IMG/VR virus record: IMGVR_UViG_3300047994_000066
Span: 18,473 to 82,472 of that record
Reading direction: 5' to 3' (one strand)
Source: a virus
Length of the DNA: 64,000 nt
Shown here: piece by piece, positions 25,742 to 34,957 of the stretch
Layout: each line of letters begins with the position of its first letter
Position numbering within the stretch: position 1 is the stretch's first letter
Notes under the pieces: model-generated
Told to the model about the DNA's origin: nothing
What the model saw: only the letters and a program-made list of their open reading frames with translations
The model's database searches: none
Made by a program: the position numbers and the translations under genes

Positions 25742-28542
25742 TGGCTAGTTTGACAAATTCGATTGACGTTCAAGCCGGTAACTTCACGATTGATAAGAGC
25801 ATTGTTCCTCTTATTCGTAATATTAAGACCGAGTTTGCTGCACATGACCTTAAACCTTACGTGTCATGCAACTGCTATTTTGATGATACGTTTGTCAATC
25901 CGTTTATTCAACCTGCCTCAGTCCTTACAACCAATATTGGTACCTATGCTAATAACTTTGAGGCAGGAGATGCCCTTTATTGCAATACTACCCATGCTTA
26001 CGTTGAAGTTATCGATACTAGCCAAGCTAACCTTATCTACGTAAACGAAAACTTTGTAACTATTAATGTTACACCGTTCGGTCCAGCGAACAGCAACACC
26101 TTTTTCTCTGATTGGTATAATCCAGGTGATATCGTCTATCAGGCTGGTAACAAACAGAACTCTGAAGCCAACACATTCCTTGGAACTGTTCAATTTTGGA
26201 ACTATAAAGATCAGGCTCTTGTTGTTGAAGTCAACAATGGATTGATTTCTACAGCTACCTCCAACCTTATTATTTACAAGATTGGTTCTCTAGTTACTTC
26301 TAATGGTGGTATTGCTAATGCTGTAAGCATTGTTTCAGGTGCTAAATTTCCATTAAACGCACAAGTAACTCAGACGACTAATGTTGCCAACTTCTTCCTT
26401 GCTAATAACTATGTAAGCAATCATGGTGTCATTACCGTTGCTCAAAGCAATGCAAGCAATCTTATTATTTCATCTAACGTATCTAGCACAGTAGTCAACA
26501 GTATTGTTTCTATCGTATCAGGTGACGGTATTGGACAAAGTGCTAAAATCATCAGCGTATTGGGTAATGTTCTTTCTTTGAATACTGCTCTTCCATACGG
26601 TTTGTATGTTAATGGCGACCCTCAATTAGCTGCCGGTTATGCAATTGGACAACCTGTTGTAGATGATGTGGGCAAAGTAGCTGGAATATTCAATATTCCA
26701 GAAGATCAAAATTTGAATTTCTCTGCTGGTAATCGTTTATTTACTATTAATGATGGTGTATCAAACGATGATCCGGACGCAACCATGCGTGCAACAGCTA
26801 TTTTTGCTGCTACTGGTTCTATTGCTCCAACCAGTACTTCTGCTCAAACTCCTGTCGTCAGTCATTCTCCAATCTTAACAGCAGCTGGCAACAGCACAGT
26901 CGTTACACAGGCTTCTGTGACTCAGGGTTCAGTATCAGATACCGCAGGTTCAAACAACCCACAAGCTTCTCCTGATCCATTGGCTCAGACTTTTACTGTG
27001 CCAACACCAAACACAGCTAAGATTTCAAACGGTATCTTCTGTACTTCTATAGACTTGTTCTTTCAGAACAAGCCAACTGGCAATAGCACCCAGTTCCCTG
27101 TCACAGTGCGTCTTGCCGAATGTGACAACGGTATCCCAACAACCACGATTCTTGCTTCTGCAACGGTTGATTGTGCAGATGTCAACGTAACCGCTGGTTT
27201 TAATGCTCAGTCTAATACTGGCGTTTATCCAAGTTCATCCAATGCATCAACAATTACTAAATTTAGTTTTGCTGATCCGGTTTATTTGGCTCCAGCTACA
27301 ACTTATGCAATCATTGTCTACTCTGAATCTCCTGATTATGAAGTATGGGTAGCTAACACGGGTGAACCTCAGGTCAATAGTACTGCTCTTGTTCAATCTG
27401 CAAGTTATGTTGGTGACTTTTTCGAGGCTCAAAATTCAAGTGCATGGAATCCACTTCCAGGCGTCATGATGATGTTTGTTCTTAACAAAGCACAGTTTAG
27501 CACGACTCCTGTTAATTTGATTTTCCAGGCCGAATCACCAGTAAGCAACACTTACATGGATTTGGCTGTACTTCATAGTTCAGATTTGACATTCCCAGTA
27601 GCTAACATTGATTACTCTTTGTTGACCACAATCGCTAACACTGGTGTACAGGATACTGGTTATTTTGAAATCGATCCAAACAGTGTTTATAACTTTGGTG
27701 CAGATTTAAAGAATTCTTCTCTTGATAGTAACCGTCGTCGTGTTATTCAGGCAGGTAATGGTCTAAGCACAGTTCTTCAAACATCTCTATACACTTCTGA
27801 TCCAGATGTTAGCCCAATATTTAACACTGAACGTTTAAGTTTGTTGGCAGTCACTAACCTTATTAATGCTGGTGGTCTTGATACAACCGATATTTCTATC
27901 ACAAGTGGTGGAAATCATATCAATGCAGCAAACATCATTGTTACCATCGGAGCACCAACTGGTGACTTAGCGGTTCAAGCAACAGCTAATGTGGTTTCAT
28001 TGAATGCAAATGCTGTCACTGCAATAAACATTATCAATCCAGGTGCTGGATACGTTGTATCTCCAACTATTACCATTTCTGAACCAGGTGCAACATCTAA
28101 TGCAACAGCTGTTGTCATTGGTGAAAACTCTCAATCTGGTGGTAACGGTTTGACCAGGTACCTTACTAAGCAAATTACATTAGCATCGGGTTTTGCTGCT
28201 GGTGATCTACAAGTTTACGTCGATTGTATCAGGCCACAAGGAACCGATATTCAGGTTTACTATAAGGTTATGTCAGCTACAGATACTGATCAGTTTACGA
28301 ATAAGTATTGGCAGCAGATGAAGAAAGCACAAGATTTATATTCTGCTGATCAAAACACACAAATTACTTTGAACTTCAACACTGGTGGAACTGGTCAGTT
28401 GTCATACGTTCAAAACGGAATTACATACCCATTGGGTGGAACTTTCCAATATTTTGCTATTAAGATTGTCTTATTTGCCAACGATGAAACGGTACCACCA
28501 TTGGTTCAAAACTATCGTGCGATTGCCGTACCTGCCGGATAA
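25741..28542 (+). CDS. large virion protein of the baseplate periphery
   Basis: 933 residues, not firmly assigned. The middle reads SPDPLAQTFTVP, then NGIFCTSIDLFFQNKP and PVTVRLAECDNGIPTT, a pattern found in T4-like marine phages in a protein linking baseplate and fibres. Two GAGYVVSP-type repeats occur near residue 765. It begins in the TAATG overlap with the DUF4815-like gene and ends before a small gene, then the first fibre. Confidence 0.65.
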   Translation: MASLTNSIDVQAGNFTIDKSIVPLIRNIKTEFAAHDLKPYVSCNCYFDDTFVNPFIQPASVLTTNIGTYANNFEAGDALYCNTTHAYVEVIDTSQANLIYVNENFVTINVTPFGPANSNTFFSDWYNPGDIVYQAGNKQNSEANTFLGTVQFWNYKDQALVVEVNNGLISTATSNLIIYKIGSLVTSNGGIANAVSIVSGAKFPLNAQVTQTTNVANFFLANNYVSNHGVITVAQSNASNLIISSNVSSTVVNSIVSIVSGDGIGQSAKIISVLGNVLSLNTALPYGLYVNGDPQLAAGYAIGQPVVDDVGKVAGIFNIPEDQNLNFSAGNRLFTINDGVSNDDPDATMRATAIFAATGSIAPTSTSAQTPVVSHSPILTAAGNSTVVTQASVTQGSVSDTAGSNNPQASPDPLAQTFTVPTPNTAKISNGIFCTSIDLFFQNKPTGNSTQFPVTVRLAECDNGIPTTTILASATVDCADVNVTAGFNAQSNTGVYPSSSNASTITKFSFADPVYLAPATTYAIIVYSESPDYEVWVANTGEPQVNSTALVQSASYVGDFFEAQNSSAWNPLPGVMMMFVLNKAQFSTTPVNLIFQAESPVSNTYMDLAVLHSSDLTFPVANIDYSLLTTIANTGVQDTGYFEIDPNSVYNFGADLKNSSLDSNRRRVIQAGNGLSTVLQTSLYTSDPDVSPIFNTERLSLLAVTNLINAGGLDTTDISITSGGNHINAANIIVTIGAPTGDLAVQATANVVSLNANAVTAINIINPGAGYVVSPTITISEPGATSNATAVVIGENSQSGGNGLTRYLTKQITLASGFAAGDLQVYVDCIRPQGTDIQVYYKVMSATDTDQFTNKYWQQMKKAQDLYSADQNTQITLNFNTGGTGQLSYVQNGITYPLGGTFQYFAIKIVLFANDETVPPLVQNYRAIAVPAG

Positions 28543-28551
28543 GGAATTAAA

Positions 28552-28773
28552 ATGAAAACTGCAAAAATAATCGATAAACAAAATTTGGTGAGAGATATGA
28601 ACACAAATGCCGTACTAAATACTGATCAATTGGCAGTACGTCGTCACGAAAAACGTGTCGCTGATCTTCAAAAAGAATCCAGCCGAGAATTGGATATCAA
28701 CCAAATGAAGAGTGACATCAACGAAATTAAGGAAATGCTACGTCAGTTGTCTAATTCTTCAATCATAGTCTAA
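28552..28773 (+). CDS. small coiled-coil protein
   Basis: 73 residues with an AAGGAATTAAA leader. The C-terminal half is charged and helical with a leucine/isoleucine heptad pattern (INQMKSDINEIKEMLRQL), a likely coiled coil. It may be a small virion or fibre-assembly component given its position before the first fibre. Its stop lies in a CTAAATAA motif. Confidence 0.6.
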   Translation: MKTAKIIDKQNLVRDMNTNAVLNTDQLAVRRHEKRVADLQKESSRELDINQMKSDINEIKEMLRQLSNSSIIV

Positions 28774-28777
28774 ATAA
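28770..28777 (+). promoter_or_regulatory. late-promoter-like motif CTAAATAA containing a stop codon
   Basis: GTC-TAA-ATAA at the end of the small coiled-coil gene. The fibre ATG begins three bases after it (28781), which is too close for a normal T4-type start site to produce a leader. It may serve a later start or be only a coincidence of the stop context. Confidence 0.35.
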
Positions 28778-28780
28778 TCA

Positions 28781-31700
28781 ATGGCAAATGCAAATATACA
28801 ATTACTGACCTTAGCAAACACTTTTGCTGATCAGGTCAATGCAGTCAATAACCTTATTGGATCTGTTAACGAACTTCGTAACGGTAACCCATATTTCAAG
28901 GACAATGGTAACCTTGAAGTAGCCAATGGTGCGGTTATTATTGCTGAAACTGGTGGCACTGGACTCCAGGTCGCTTCTAACGCTTCTGTCGCTGGAACTA
29001 TTACTGCTGGTGGTGAAATTATCAACGGTAGTTTGGCTGTTACCGGCAACAACATTAATTTCTCTAGCCCAAACAACATTGTTTCTGTTGCTAACAGTTT
29101 GTATTCAACAAACGTTTATGCCAACAACTTGACCGTATCAGGAAACTTTTTGATCGAAGGTCAATCAGCTATTAACGCTGATGCTATTATTCTTAATGCA
29201 AATGCTGCTTCTCCTGGTATCGCTTATCTTGAAAATTATCGTGGACCAACAAACACGCCAGCATTTATTTTCTGGAGTGAGATAAACGAGAATTGGCAAG
29301 TCAACAACGTTTCAACAAACGTATTCAGCACAATTCTTAGCTCAGCAAATCTTTCTAATTTGAGTGCTACTTTGACGAGCTTCAGTGAAGCGACCACTTA
29401 TGTTGGTACAGTCAATTCACCAAATACAGTCAATTGCAACATCGCTAATACTAATGTTTTTGATATCACATTAGCTAATACTCTTTACGGTAGTATTAAC
29501 ATTGCATTTACAGGAACTCTTTCTAGCTCTGTAACCTATCCTATTACTTTGATTCTACGTCAGTCAGGTCTAGCAAACACTGTTACATGGCCTACTAACA
29601 TTCAATGGGTAGGTGGATCTCCACCAACATTGTCTACTGGTGGTTCAGGATACGTAGACGTAATTCAATTATATACTGACAGTGCCGGTGCATATTATAT
29701 CGGTGGATCTACCGGTGGTACTGGATCAAGTTCTGGTGGCGGCAGTGGAACTGTTAACGTAATTTCTAATTTTTCTACTTTCTTTAGTCAAAAGCAACTT
29801 AATTTTGCTAACAGCACAACAGTAAACGTTGGAGTTACTTCTAACGGTGCCAACGTCGATCTTTTCTTTAATTCTCAAGCTAATTTGGTTAGCAACACAG
29901 TAGTTTCTACTGCTAACCAAGTCAATTTTATATTGCCAGCTAATGTCGCTGGTAACAATGCTAATCTTGTTATCGTAACTCGTAACGGTCTTGTCCAAGA
30001 CCCTACAACTTATTCTGTTGCTGGTAACGTTCTCACGCTATTTACATCAACTCAAGCCAATGAAATTGTTTCTACCCGTGTCATATCTAATATGGGTGGA
30101 TCAGGTGGTTCGGGTGGTGGTTCAGGATCTGTAACCTCAGTCGCTACCGGCTTAGGTCTTAATATCGTTGGTGGCGGTCCTATTACCGCTACCGGCACAA
30201 TAGCTGCGAACGTTGCAACAACTGCTAAACAAGGTGTGACACTTTTGATTGACAGCGTCACTTCTACTGACGTTGCCAATGCTGCTACTGCTAACGCTGT
30301 TGCAGCATCCTACACTTTGGCAAATACTGCAAACAACGCAGCATCAAACAATGCCAACAATATTAATCTTGCATACACAGCAGCAAATTCAGCAGCTAAC
30401 ACTGTTGGAGTCATGGCTAATGGTGTAATTCGAGTTAATAATTCACTATTGAACTTTGTCAACAGTTCAACTCTTAATGTTTCTGTTACTGCAAATTCTA
30501 CATTAGGTGCAGCTAATGTTCAGTACAGTGTCAACATTGCTGCTCTTGGTACATCAGCTTTAGTTGGCGCAACAGGTGCATCAGGATCTAACGGTGCTAC
30601 CGGTCCAACAGGTCCAACAGGTCCTGCCGGTGGTGCTACAGGTGCTACCGGTGCCACTGGCTCAGGTGCAACGGGTGCGACAGGACCTACCGGTCCAACA
30701 GGTCCAACAGGTACACCTGGTTTGGTTGGTTCTACTGGTGCAACTGGTACTGCCGGATCTGCCGGTGCAACTGGTGCGTCTGGATCTAGCGGCGCTACGG
30801 GTGCCACTGGTTCTGGTGCAACTGGTGCAACAGGTGTTGCTGGTCCTTCGGGTTCACAAGGTTCTACTGGTGCCACTGGTTCTGGTGCAACTGGTGCAAC
30901 AGGTGTTGCTGGTCCTTCGGGTTCACAAGGTTCTACTGGTGCTACAGGTGTCGGTGCAACTGGTGCAACAGGTGTTGCTGGTCCTACAGGACCTTCTGGT
31001 TCTGGTGGTGCCGCTGGTGCAACTGGTGCAACGGGATCTGGTGGTGTTGCAGCAGTTTATGCAAACGGTTCTTTGATTCTTACTTCTGCTAACGTCAATT
31101 TCAACAATACTGCAACAGTTAACGTCAGCGTCACGGCTAACGGAACATTAGAAAGTAACATTGCATTCAGTGTTAACACTTCTGGTACTGGAGTCATCGG
31201 TGCAACGGGTTCTACTGGTCCAACAGGAACACAGGGTTCTACGGGTGCTACTGGTACAGCCGGTCCTACAGGACCAACAGGTCCAACAGGTCCAACAGGC
31301 ACTCAAGGTTCTACTGGTGCCACAGGTACACAAGGTTCTACCGGTGCTACTGGTACAGCCGGTCCAACAGGACCAACAGGACCAACAGGCACTCAAGGTT
31401 CTACTGGTGCCACAGGTACAGGTACACAAGGTTCTACCGGTGCTACTGGTACAGCTGGTCCAACAGGTCCAACAGGTCCTACTGGTCCAACAGGTCCTAC
31501 AGGACCAGCTACATCTATCAATGCATCAACACAAACACAAAACATGTATTTGGTTGGTACGTCAGCTATTGGTTCAGCACAAACACCAGAAGCAAATTCA
31601 GGTGTCTATGTTTTGACCGCTAATGGACAGATGGTCGCTGTTGACTTTGCTTCTACCTCTGATGCCACTTTGAAGGATGTTTTGGGACCAATTGGTTCTG

Positions 31701-31948
31701 CTCTTGATTCTGTGAATGAATTGAGTGGCGTCTACTTTAAGTGGAACACTGAAGCAAAAGAACTAGGAATAGGTGGAGAAGGATTACAGGTCGGTGTCTT
31801 GGCTCAAGACGTTCAAAAAGTTCTTCCACAGGCAGTATCAACTGGTACTCATAAAAAACTTATTGTTTCTTACGACAAATTAGTGCCACTACTGATTGAA
31901 GCTATCAAGCAACTCAGTGACAAGGTTGATAAGTTAGAGGGTAGATAA
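28781..31948 (+). CDS. collagen-like tail fibre with S74 self-cleaving chaperone
   Basis: 1,055 residues. The N-terminal 550 residues are beta-rich and asparagine/alanine-rich. Two collagen-like blocks follow (about residues 590-760 and 805-910), mostly Gly-Ala-Thr, Gly-Pro-Thr and Gly-Ser-Thr with a few GSQ and GTQ. Between them is an NG...[17 protein letters not shown] module. The C-terminus is an intramolecular chaperone of the peptidase S74 family: SDATLKD with predicted nucleophile Ser960 and Lys965, then [15 protein letters not shown] and [15 protein letters not shown]. Cleavage would release about 96 residues after trimerisation. It overlaps the glycine-rich adhesin gene by one base. 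Confidence 0.88.
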   Translation: MANANIQLLTLANTFADQVNAVNNLIGSVNELRNGNPYFKDNGNLEVANGAVIIAETGGTGLQVASNASVAGTITAGGEIINGSLAVTGNNINFSSPNNIVSVANSLYSTNVYANNLTVSGNFLIEGQSAINADAIILNANAASPGIAYLENYRGPTNTPAFIFWSEINENWQVNNVSTNVFSTILSSANLSNLSATLTSFSEATTYVGTVNSPNTVNCNIANTNVFDITLANTLYGSINIAFTGTLSSSVTYPITLILRQSGLANTVTWPTNIQWVGGSPPTLSTGGSGYVDVIQLYTDSAGAYYIGGSTGGTGSSSGGGSGTVNVISNFSTFFSQKQLNFANSTTVNVGVTSNGANVDLFFNSQANLVSNTVVSTANQVNFILPANVAGNNANLVIVTRNGLVQDPTTYSVAGNVLTLFTSTQANEIVSTRVISNMGGSGGSGGGSGSVTSVATGLGLNIVGGGPITATGTIAANVATTAKQGVTLLIDSVTSTDVANAATANAVAASYTLANTANNAASNNANNINLAYTAANSAANTVGVMANGVIRVNNSLLNFVNSSTLNVSVTANSTLGAANVQYSVNIAALGTSALVGATGASGSNGATGPTGPTGPAGGATGATGATGSGATGATGPTGPTGPTGTPGLVGSTGATGTAGSAGATGASGSSGATGATGSGATGATGVAGPSGSQGSTGATGSGATGATGVAGPSGSQGSTGATGVGATGATGVAGPTGPSGSGGAAGATGATGSGGVAAVYANGSLILTSANVNFNNTATVNVSVTANGTLESNIAFSVNTSGTGVIGATGSTGPTGTQGSTGATGTAGPTGPTGPTGPTGTQGSTGATGTQGSTGATGTAGPTGPTGPTGTQGSTGATGTGTQGSTGATGTAGPTGPTGPTGPTGPTGPATSINASTQTQNMYLVGTSAIGSAQTPEANSGVYVLTANGQMVAVDFASTSDATLKDVLGPIGSALDSVNELSGVYFKWNTEAKELGIGGEGLQVGVLAQDVQKVLPQAVSTGTHKKLIVSYDKLVPLLIEAIKQLSDKVDKLEGR
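30800..30937 (+). repeat. exact 69-bp tandem repeat (two copies) in the first fibre
   Basis: Copies at 30800-30868 and 30869-30937 read identically and encode 23 residues of Gly-X-Y sequence each. A third, diverged partial copy follows. Identity at third codon positions indicates a recent duplication. Confidence 0.85.
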
Positions 31949-32790
31949 TGACTCTTCCTTCATCACCACCATTAACACTTCAAGAAATAAAAGCCAGATA
32001 CGGTGGCCCTGGAAATTTACGTTCATATTTGTATGGTGGTTCATATGTTACTTCAAATTCATCAAACGGAAGTGGTCACACTATTCCTAGTAGTGGCACA
32101 TTAAACATTATCACTTTTTGTGGCGCTGGATATTATGCTGGAGCCACATTTGTTGCATATACATCAGGTTCCGGATCTAACACAGTACCTTTAGGTGCTA
32201 CTACCGCTTGTATTGAAATTTGGGGCGGTGGTGGTGGTGGATCTTGTACTTCTAATACTAACGCATCACCACCATTAGGTTCAGGTGGTGGCGCAGGTTA
32301 CGCTCACATTAATGTTGCTGTTACATCAGGACAAACTTTTAGTTACGTATGTGGTGCCGGTGGTGCCGGTGCAACTACTGCCGGTGGTGCTGGTGCTAAT
32401 GGTGGTATTACAACTCTTACAGGTCCTGGTGGACTTTCTATGAATGCGTTGCCTGGTGGTGGAGGAACAGTATCTGGTTCTGGTGCTAGCCAAACCACTA
32501 CACCTGGAGCAGGTGGAACTGCAAACGGATCAACAGGTGTTAATACTTTGAATGGATCAAGTGGCTCATTAGGTTTTGGTCCATCACATGGTGGTGGAAC
32601 TCCTGGCTATAATGCTTTTTTGCCAGCTGCATTGTACATTGGAAGTAGTGAAAACGCTACGGGTAGTGGTGGTTATTCAGGTACAAATAATAATGGTAAT
32701 GGTGGCGGTGGCGGTGGCGGTTATAACCAACCTAGTGGTGGTTATGGTGGTAATGGCTCAGCTGGATTGGTTTTAATTACATACTCTTAA
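31948..32790 (+). CDS. glycine-rich tail-fibre adhesin
   Basis: 280 residues. The first 70 match a phage tail-fibre module (PLTLQEIKARYGGPGNLRSY, then IPSSGTLNI). The rest has long glycine runs ([16 protein letters not shown]) separated by short variable loops, as in the polyglycine-sandwich adhesins of T-even phages (gp38 of S16). Such proteins cap the fibre tip and bind the receptor. It starts in the TAATG overlap with the fibre gene, so fibre and adhesin form a pair. The gene ends before an AT-rich gap with a host-type -10. Confidence 0.75.
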   Translation: MTLPSSPPLTLQEIKARYGGPGNLRSYLYGGSYVTSNSSNGSGHTIPSSGTLNIITFCGAGYYAGATFVAYTSGSGSNTVPLGATTACIEIWGGGGGGSCTSNTNASPPLGSGGGAGYAHINVAVTSGQTFSYVCGAGGAGATTAGGAGANGGITTLTGPGGLSMNALPGGGGTVSGSGASQTTTPGAGGTANGSTGVNTLNGSSGSLGFGPSHGGGTPGYNAFLPAALYIGSSENATGSGGYSGTNNNGNGGGGGGGYNQPSGGYGGNGSAGLVLITYS

Positions 32791-32802
32791 AAAACTTTAT
32801 TA

Positions 32803-32808
32803 TATAAT
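32803..32808 (+). promoter_or_regulatory. possible sigma-70 -10 box TATAAT
   Basis: TTATTATATAATGTG lies 24 bases before the hydroxylase start. No good -35 is present at 16-18 bases. No CTAAATA motif occurs in this gap, so the enzyme cassette may be transcribed differently from the fibres, or by read-through. Confidence 0.3.
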
Positions 32809-32831
32809 GTGTTCTTTCCCAGGAGTTTATT

Positions 32832-33404
32832 ATGCGCGGTGAATGGGCCTATTATAAAAACAAGTATCCTAAAGAACGTTGCGATTTCATCATCAACGTT
32901 GCCAAATCTAGACCGGCTAACGACGCCAAAATGGGTGTTAACGGTGAAAGTGAAACAAATAACTATCGCAAATCCAAGGTCCGTTGGGTCTACCCTGGTG
33001 ATCTTCAGTTAGGTTTCCTTTTTACAGATATTTGGGCAATGGCCATGGAAACCAATAATCAGTTTTTCGATTTCCATCTATCTAAACTCGATTACCTTCA
33101 GATTGCCGAATATGACGGTGATCAACGTGGCGAGTACAAGAAGCATCAAGATGTATTTTGGATGAATAATGATCCTAAGTATCATCGTAAACTTTCTGTG
33201 ATTATTCAGTTATCAGATCCTACTACATATGATAATGGTGATTTTCAAATGTATGGTGTTCAAGAGCATCCTAAATCTGAGGATTTGCGTTCACAAGGCA
33301 CAGTTATTTTCTTTCCTTCATTTATAGAACATGCAGCCCTCCCAGTCACAATGGGCATGCGTTACAGCATTGCTGGTTGGATAGATGGACCAAAATGGAA
33401 ATAG
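32832..33404 (+). CDS. prolyl-hydroxylase-like 2-oxoglutarate/Fe(II) dioxygenase
   Basis: 190 residues of the PKHX/prolyl 4-hydroxylase-like family. The iron triad is visible as His105-X-Asp107 (KKHQDVF) and His167 (FIEHAALPV). Arg177 in GMRYSI is the 2-oxoglutarate anchor, and HRKLSVIIQLSDP is the typical core strand. The enzyme should oxidise a protein or small-molecule substrate, using O2 and 2-oxoglutarate. It has a CCCAGGAGTTTATT leader. It lies between collagen-like fibre genes and three genes upstream of a glycosyltransferase, so fibre residues are an attractive but unproven substrate. Confidence 0.86.
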   Translation: MRGEWAYYKNKYPKERCDFIINVAKSRPANDAKMGVNGESETNNYRKSKVRWVYPGDLQLGFLFTDIWAMAMETNNQFFDFHLSKLDYLQIAEYDGDQRGEYKKHQDVFWMNNDPKYHRKLSVIIQLSDPTTYDNGDFQMYGVQEHPKSEDLRSQGTVIFFPSFIEHAALPVTMGMRYSIAGWIDGPKWK

Positions 33405-33619
33405 AAGTTAAAGAGTTTGATGAAATTGTCGGCACTGAATACGTTGAGCCTGACAAATTTGTTCTTTATCGTAAATCTTTAACCGAGATAAAAATTATCA
33501 GAAAAAAAGAATTACCTGATGATGCTATTTTAATAGGTAGTGGAATAATTTTTGATGAATACTGCTCTCCATCTGTTTATAAATTTTATAAAGACGCTCA
33601 GCGGCTCAGAATGGAATGA
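33395..33619 (+). CDS. hypothetical protein, 74 aa, in the enzyme cassette
   Basis: The start is taken at ATG 33395, overlapping the hydroxylase stop; an ATG at 33377 would add six residues. The sequence is beta-rich and charged (EIEVKEFDEIVGTEYV, then LYRKSLTEIKIIRKKEL). No family was recognised. Close packing with the hydroxylase and the following gene suggests one operon. Confidence 0.6.
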   Translation: MEIEVKEFDEIVGTEYVEPDKFVLYRKSLTEIKIIRKKELPDDAILIGSGIIFDEYCSPSVYKFYKDAQRLRME

Positions 33620-33622
33620 TTA

Positions 33623-33853
33623 ATGTTTGTAGTTAAACTGGATCGATCCTACTACTCTTTGAGTGAAACCATATTCAAGTATCTACGTGATACTCATAAT
33701 AATAAAGGTGATGAGTGGATTACATTTTGGGAAGAACATGAAGGGTCTGATAATTCACCATACGTCGTTCATCAAATGTTTGGATATACAACAATAAAAT
33801 TCAAGAAAGAAGAAGACTTAAACAAATTCAAAGAATGGGTTAAAACAATATGA
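33623..33853 (+). CDS. hypothetical protein, 76 aa, in the enzyme cassette
   Basis: It begins three bases after the previous stop and overlaps the glycosyltransferase start as ATGA. The protein is small, mixed alpha/beta, aromatic, with a basic C-terminal helix (KKEEDLNKFKEWVKTI). No motif or family was recognised. Translational coupling makes it likely to be made together with the glycosyltransferase. Confidence 0.6.
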   Translation: MFVVKLDRSYYSLSETIFKYLRDTHNNKGDEWITFWEEHEGSDNSPYVVHQMFGYTTIKFKKEEDLNKFKEWVKTI

Positions 33854-34920
33854 GATTTCACATCTTAGGTGTACCGCACACGGTTACCAGTAAAGAATAT
33901 AACGCCTGTGCTTTCACACAAAAGGTGTGGAAGTTCGGCAAAATGATGATGGCTCGTGGTCATGAAGTAATTCATTACGGTCACCCTGATAGTGACGTTC
34001 CCTGCACTGAAAACGTTCCGGTTATCACAAATAACGATCTAGAAATTGCCTATGGTTCATATGATTGGCGAAAGAACTTCTTTAAGCACAATGCTACTGA
34101 TCATGCTCATACTACTTTTCATGCCAATGCTATTAAAGAAATAACCAAAAGAAAAAAGCCTGGTGATATCTTATTACCTTTCTGGGGATGGGGTGTTTGG
34201 CCGGTCTGTGAAGCTCATAGAGATATGATCATTGTCGAGCCTGGAATTGGTTATCCAAGTGTTACCCCGGCTCAATGGAAAGTTTTCGAGTCTTATGCAA
34301 TCTATCATGCTCATTGTGGTATGACTTCTGTTGGAACATGTCAACAGAACTGGTATGAAGTGGTGATCCCAAACTATTTTGATCCGGATGATTTTCAATT
34401 TCAGGCTAAGAAAGAAGATTATTACCTATACCTTGGGCGTGTTTATGATGGTAAAGGTGTAAACATAGCAATCGAAGTGACCGAAGCAATGGGTAAAAAG
34501 TTAGTCATTGCTGGTCAATCAGACGGATCTATTAAATTTCCTAAGCATGTGGAATACGTTGGGTACGCGGATGTTGAGAAGCGCAAGAAACTCATGTCTG
34601 GAGCCACAGCAAGTTTTGTGGCTAGCCTGTACCTTGAACCGTTTGGTGGTGTGGCTATCGAAAACCTTTTCTGTGGAACTCCTATTATTACAACCGACTG
34701 GGGAGCTTTCACTGAGTACAATATTGAAGGTGTAACAGGATTCAGATGCAGGACATTCGGAGACTTCTGTCGAGCCGTAGAGAACATTCATAACATCGAC
34801 ACGGACAACTGTTTGAAGCAGGCACAGAATTACACTCTGGAAGCTATTGCACCCAAGTATGAAAAATTCTTCCAGGATGTTCTTAATGTTCATGGTGGCA
34901 ACGGCTGGTATACCCGATAG
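33850..34920 (+). CDS. GT4-type glycosyltransferase
   Basis: 356 residues with a GT-B fold. The N-terminal domain starts MRFHILGVPHTVTS and has ARGHEVIHYGH. The C-terminal nucleotide-sugar domain has YLGRVYDGKGV and the GT4 signature EPFGGVAIE with Glu253 and Glu261, then CGTPIITTDWGAFTE. It should transfer a sugar from a nucleotide donor. Similar enzymes are remembered from aquatic phage genomes. Candidate acceptors are fibre threonines, DNA bases or host glycans; the fibre-gene context favours the first, by inference only. It ends just before a CTAAATAA motif. Confidence 0.85.
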   Translation: MRFHILGVPHTVTSKEYNACAFTQKVWKFGKMMMARGHEVIHYGHPDSDVPCTENVPVITNNDLEIAYGSYDWRKNFFKHNATDHAHTTFHANAIKEITKRKKPGDILLPFWGWGVWPVCEAHRDMIIVEPGIGYPSVTPAQWKVFESYAIYHAHCGMTSVGTCQQNWYEVVIPNYFDPDDFQFQAKKEDYYLYLGRVYDGKGVNIAIEVTEAMGKKLVIAGQSDGSIKFPKHVEYVGYADVEKRKKLMSGATASFVASLYLEPFGGVAIENLFCGTPIITTDWGAFTEYNIEGVTGFRCRTFGDFCRAVENIHNIDTDNCLKQAQNYTLEAIAPKYEKFFQDVLNVHGGNGWYTR

Positions 34921-34923
34921 GCC

Positions 34924-34931
34924 CTAAATAA
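34924..34931 (+). promoter_or_regulatory. late-promoter motif CTAAATAA
   Basis: It lies three bases after the glycosyltransferase stop and 24 bases before the start of the second fibre, the standard spacing for this motif. Confidence 0.6.
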
Positions 34932-34957
34932 TGGGATTCACCTTTCAGGTATCCCAT
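34931..34957 (+). promoter_or_regulatory. hairpin enclosing the start codon of the second fibre
   Basis: ATGGGAT (34931-34937) is complementary to ATCCCAT (34951-34957), which includes the first two bases of the ATG at 34956. The loop holds TTTCAGG, the only candidate ribosome site. The fold could lower initiation. Confidence 0.4.

Noticed and set aside
30520-31450. Repetitive DNA that could be mistaken for a CRISPR array or satellite
   Set aside because: The period is nine bases (Gly-X-Y codons) with variable silent positions and it lies inside an intact fibre gene; no repeat-spacer structure.
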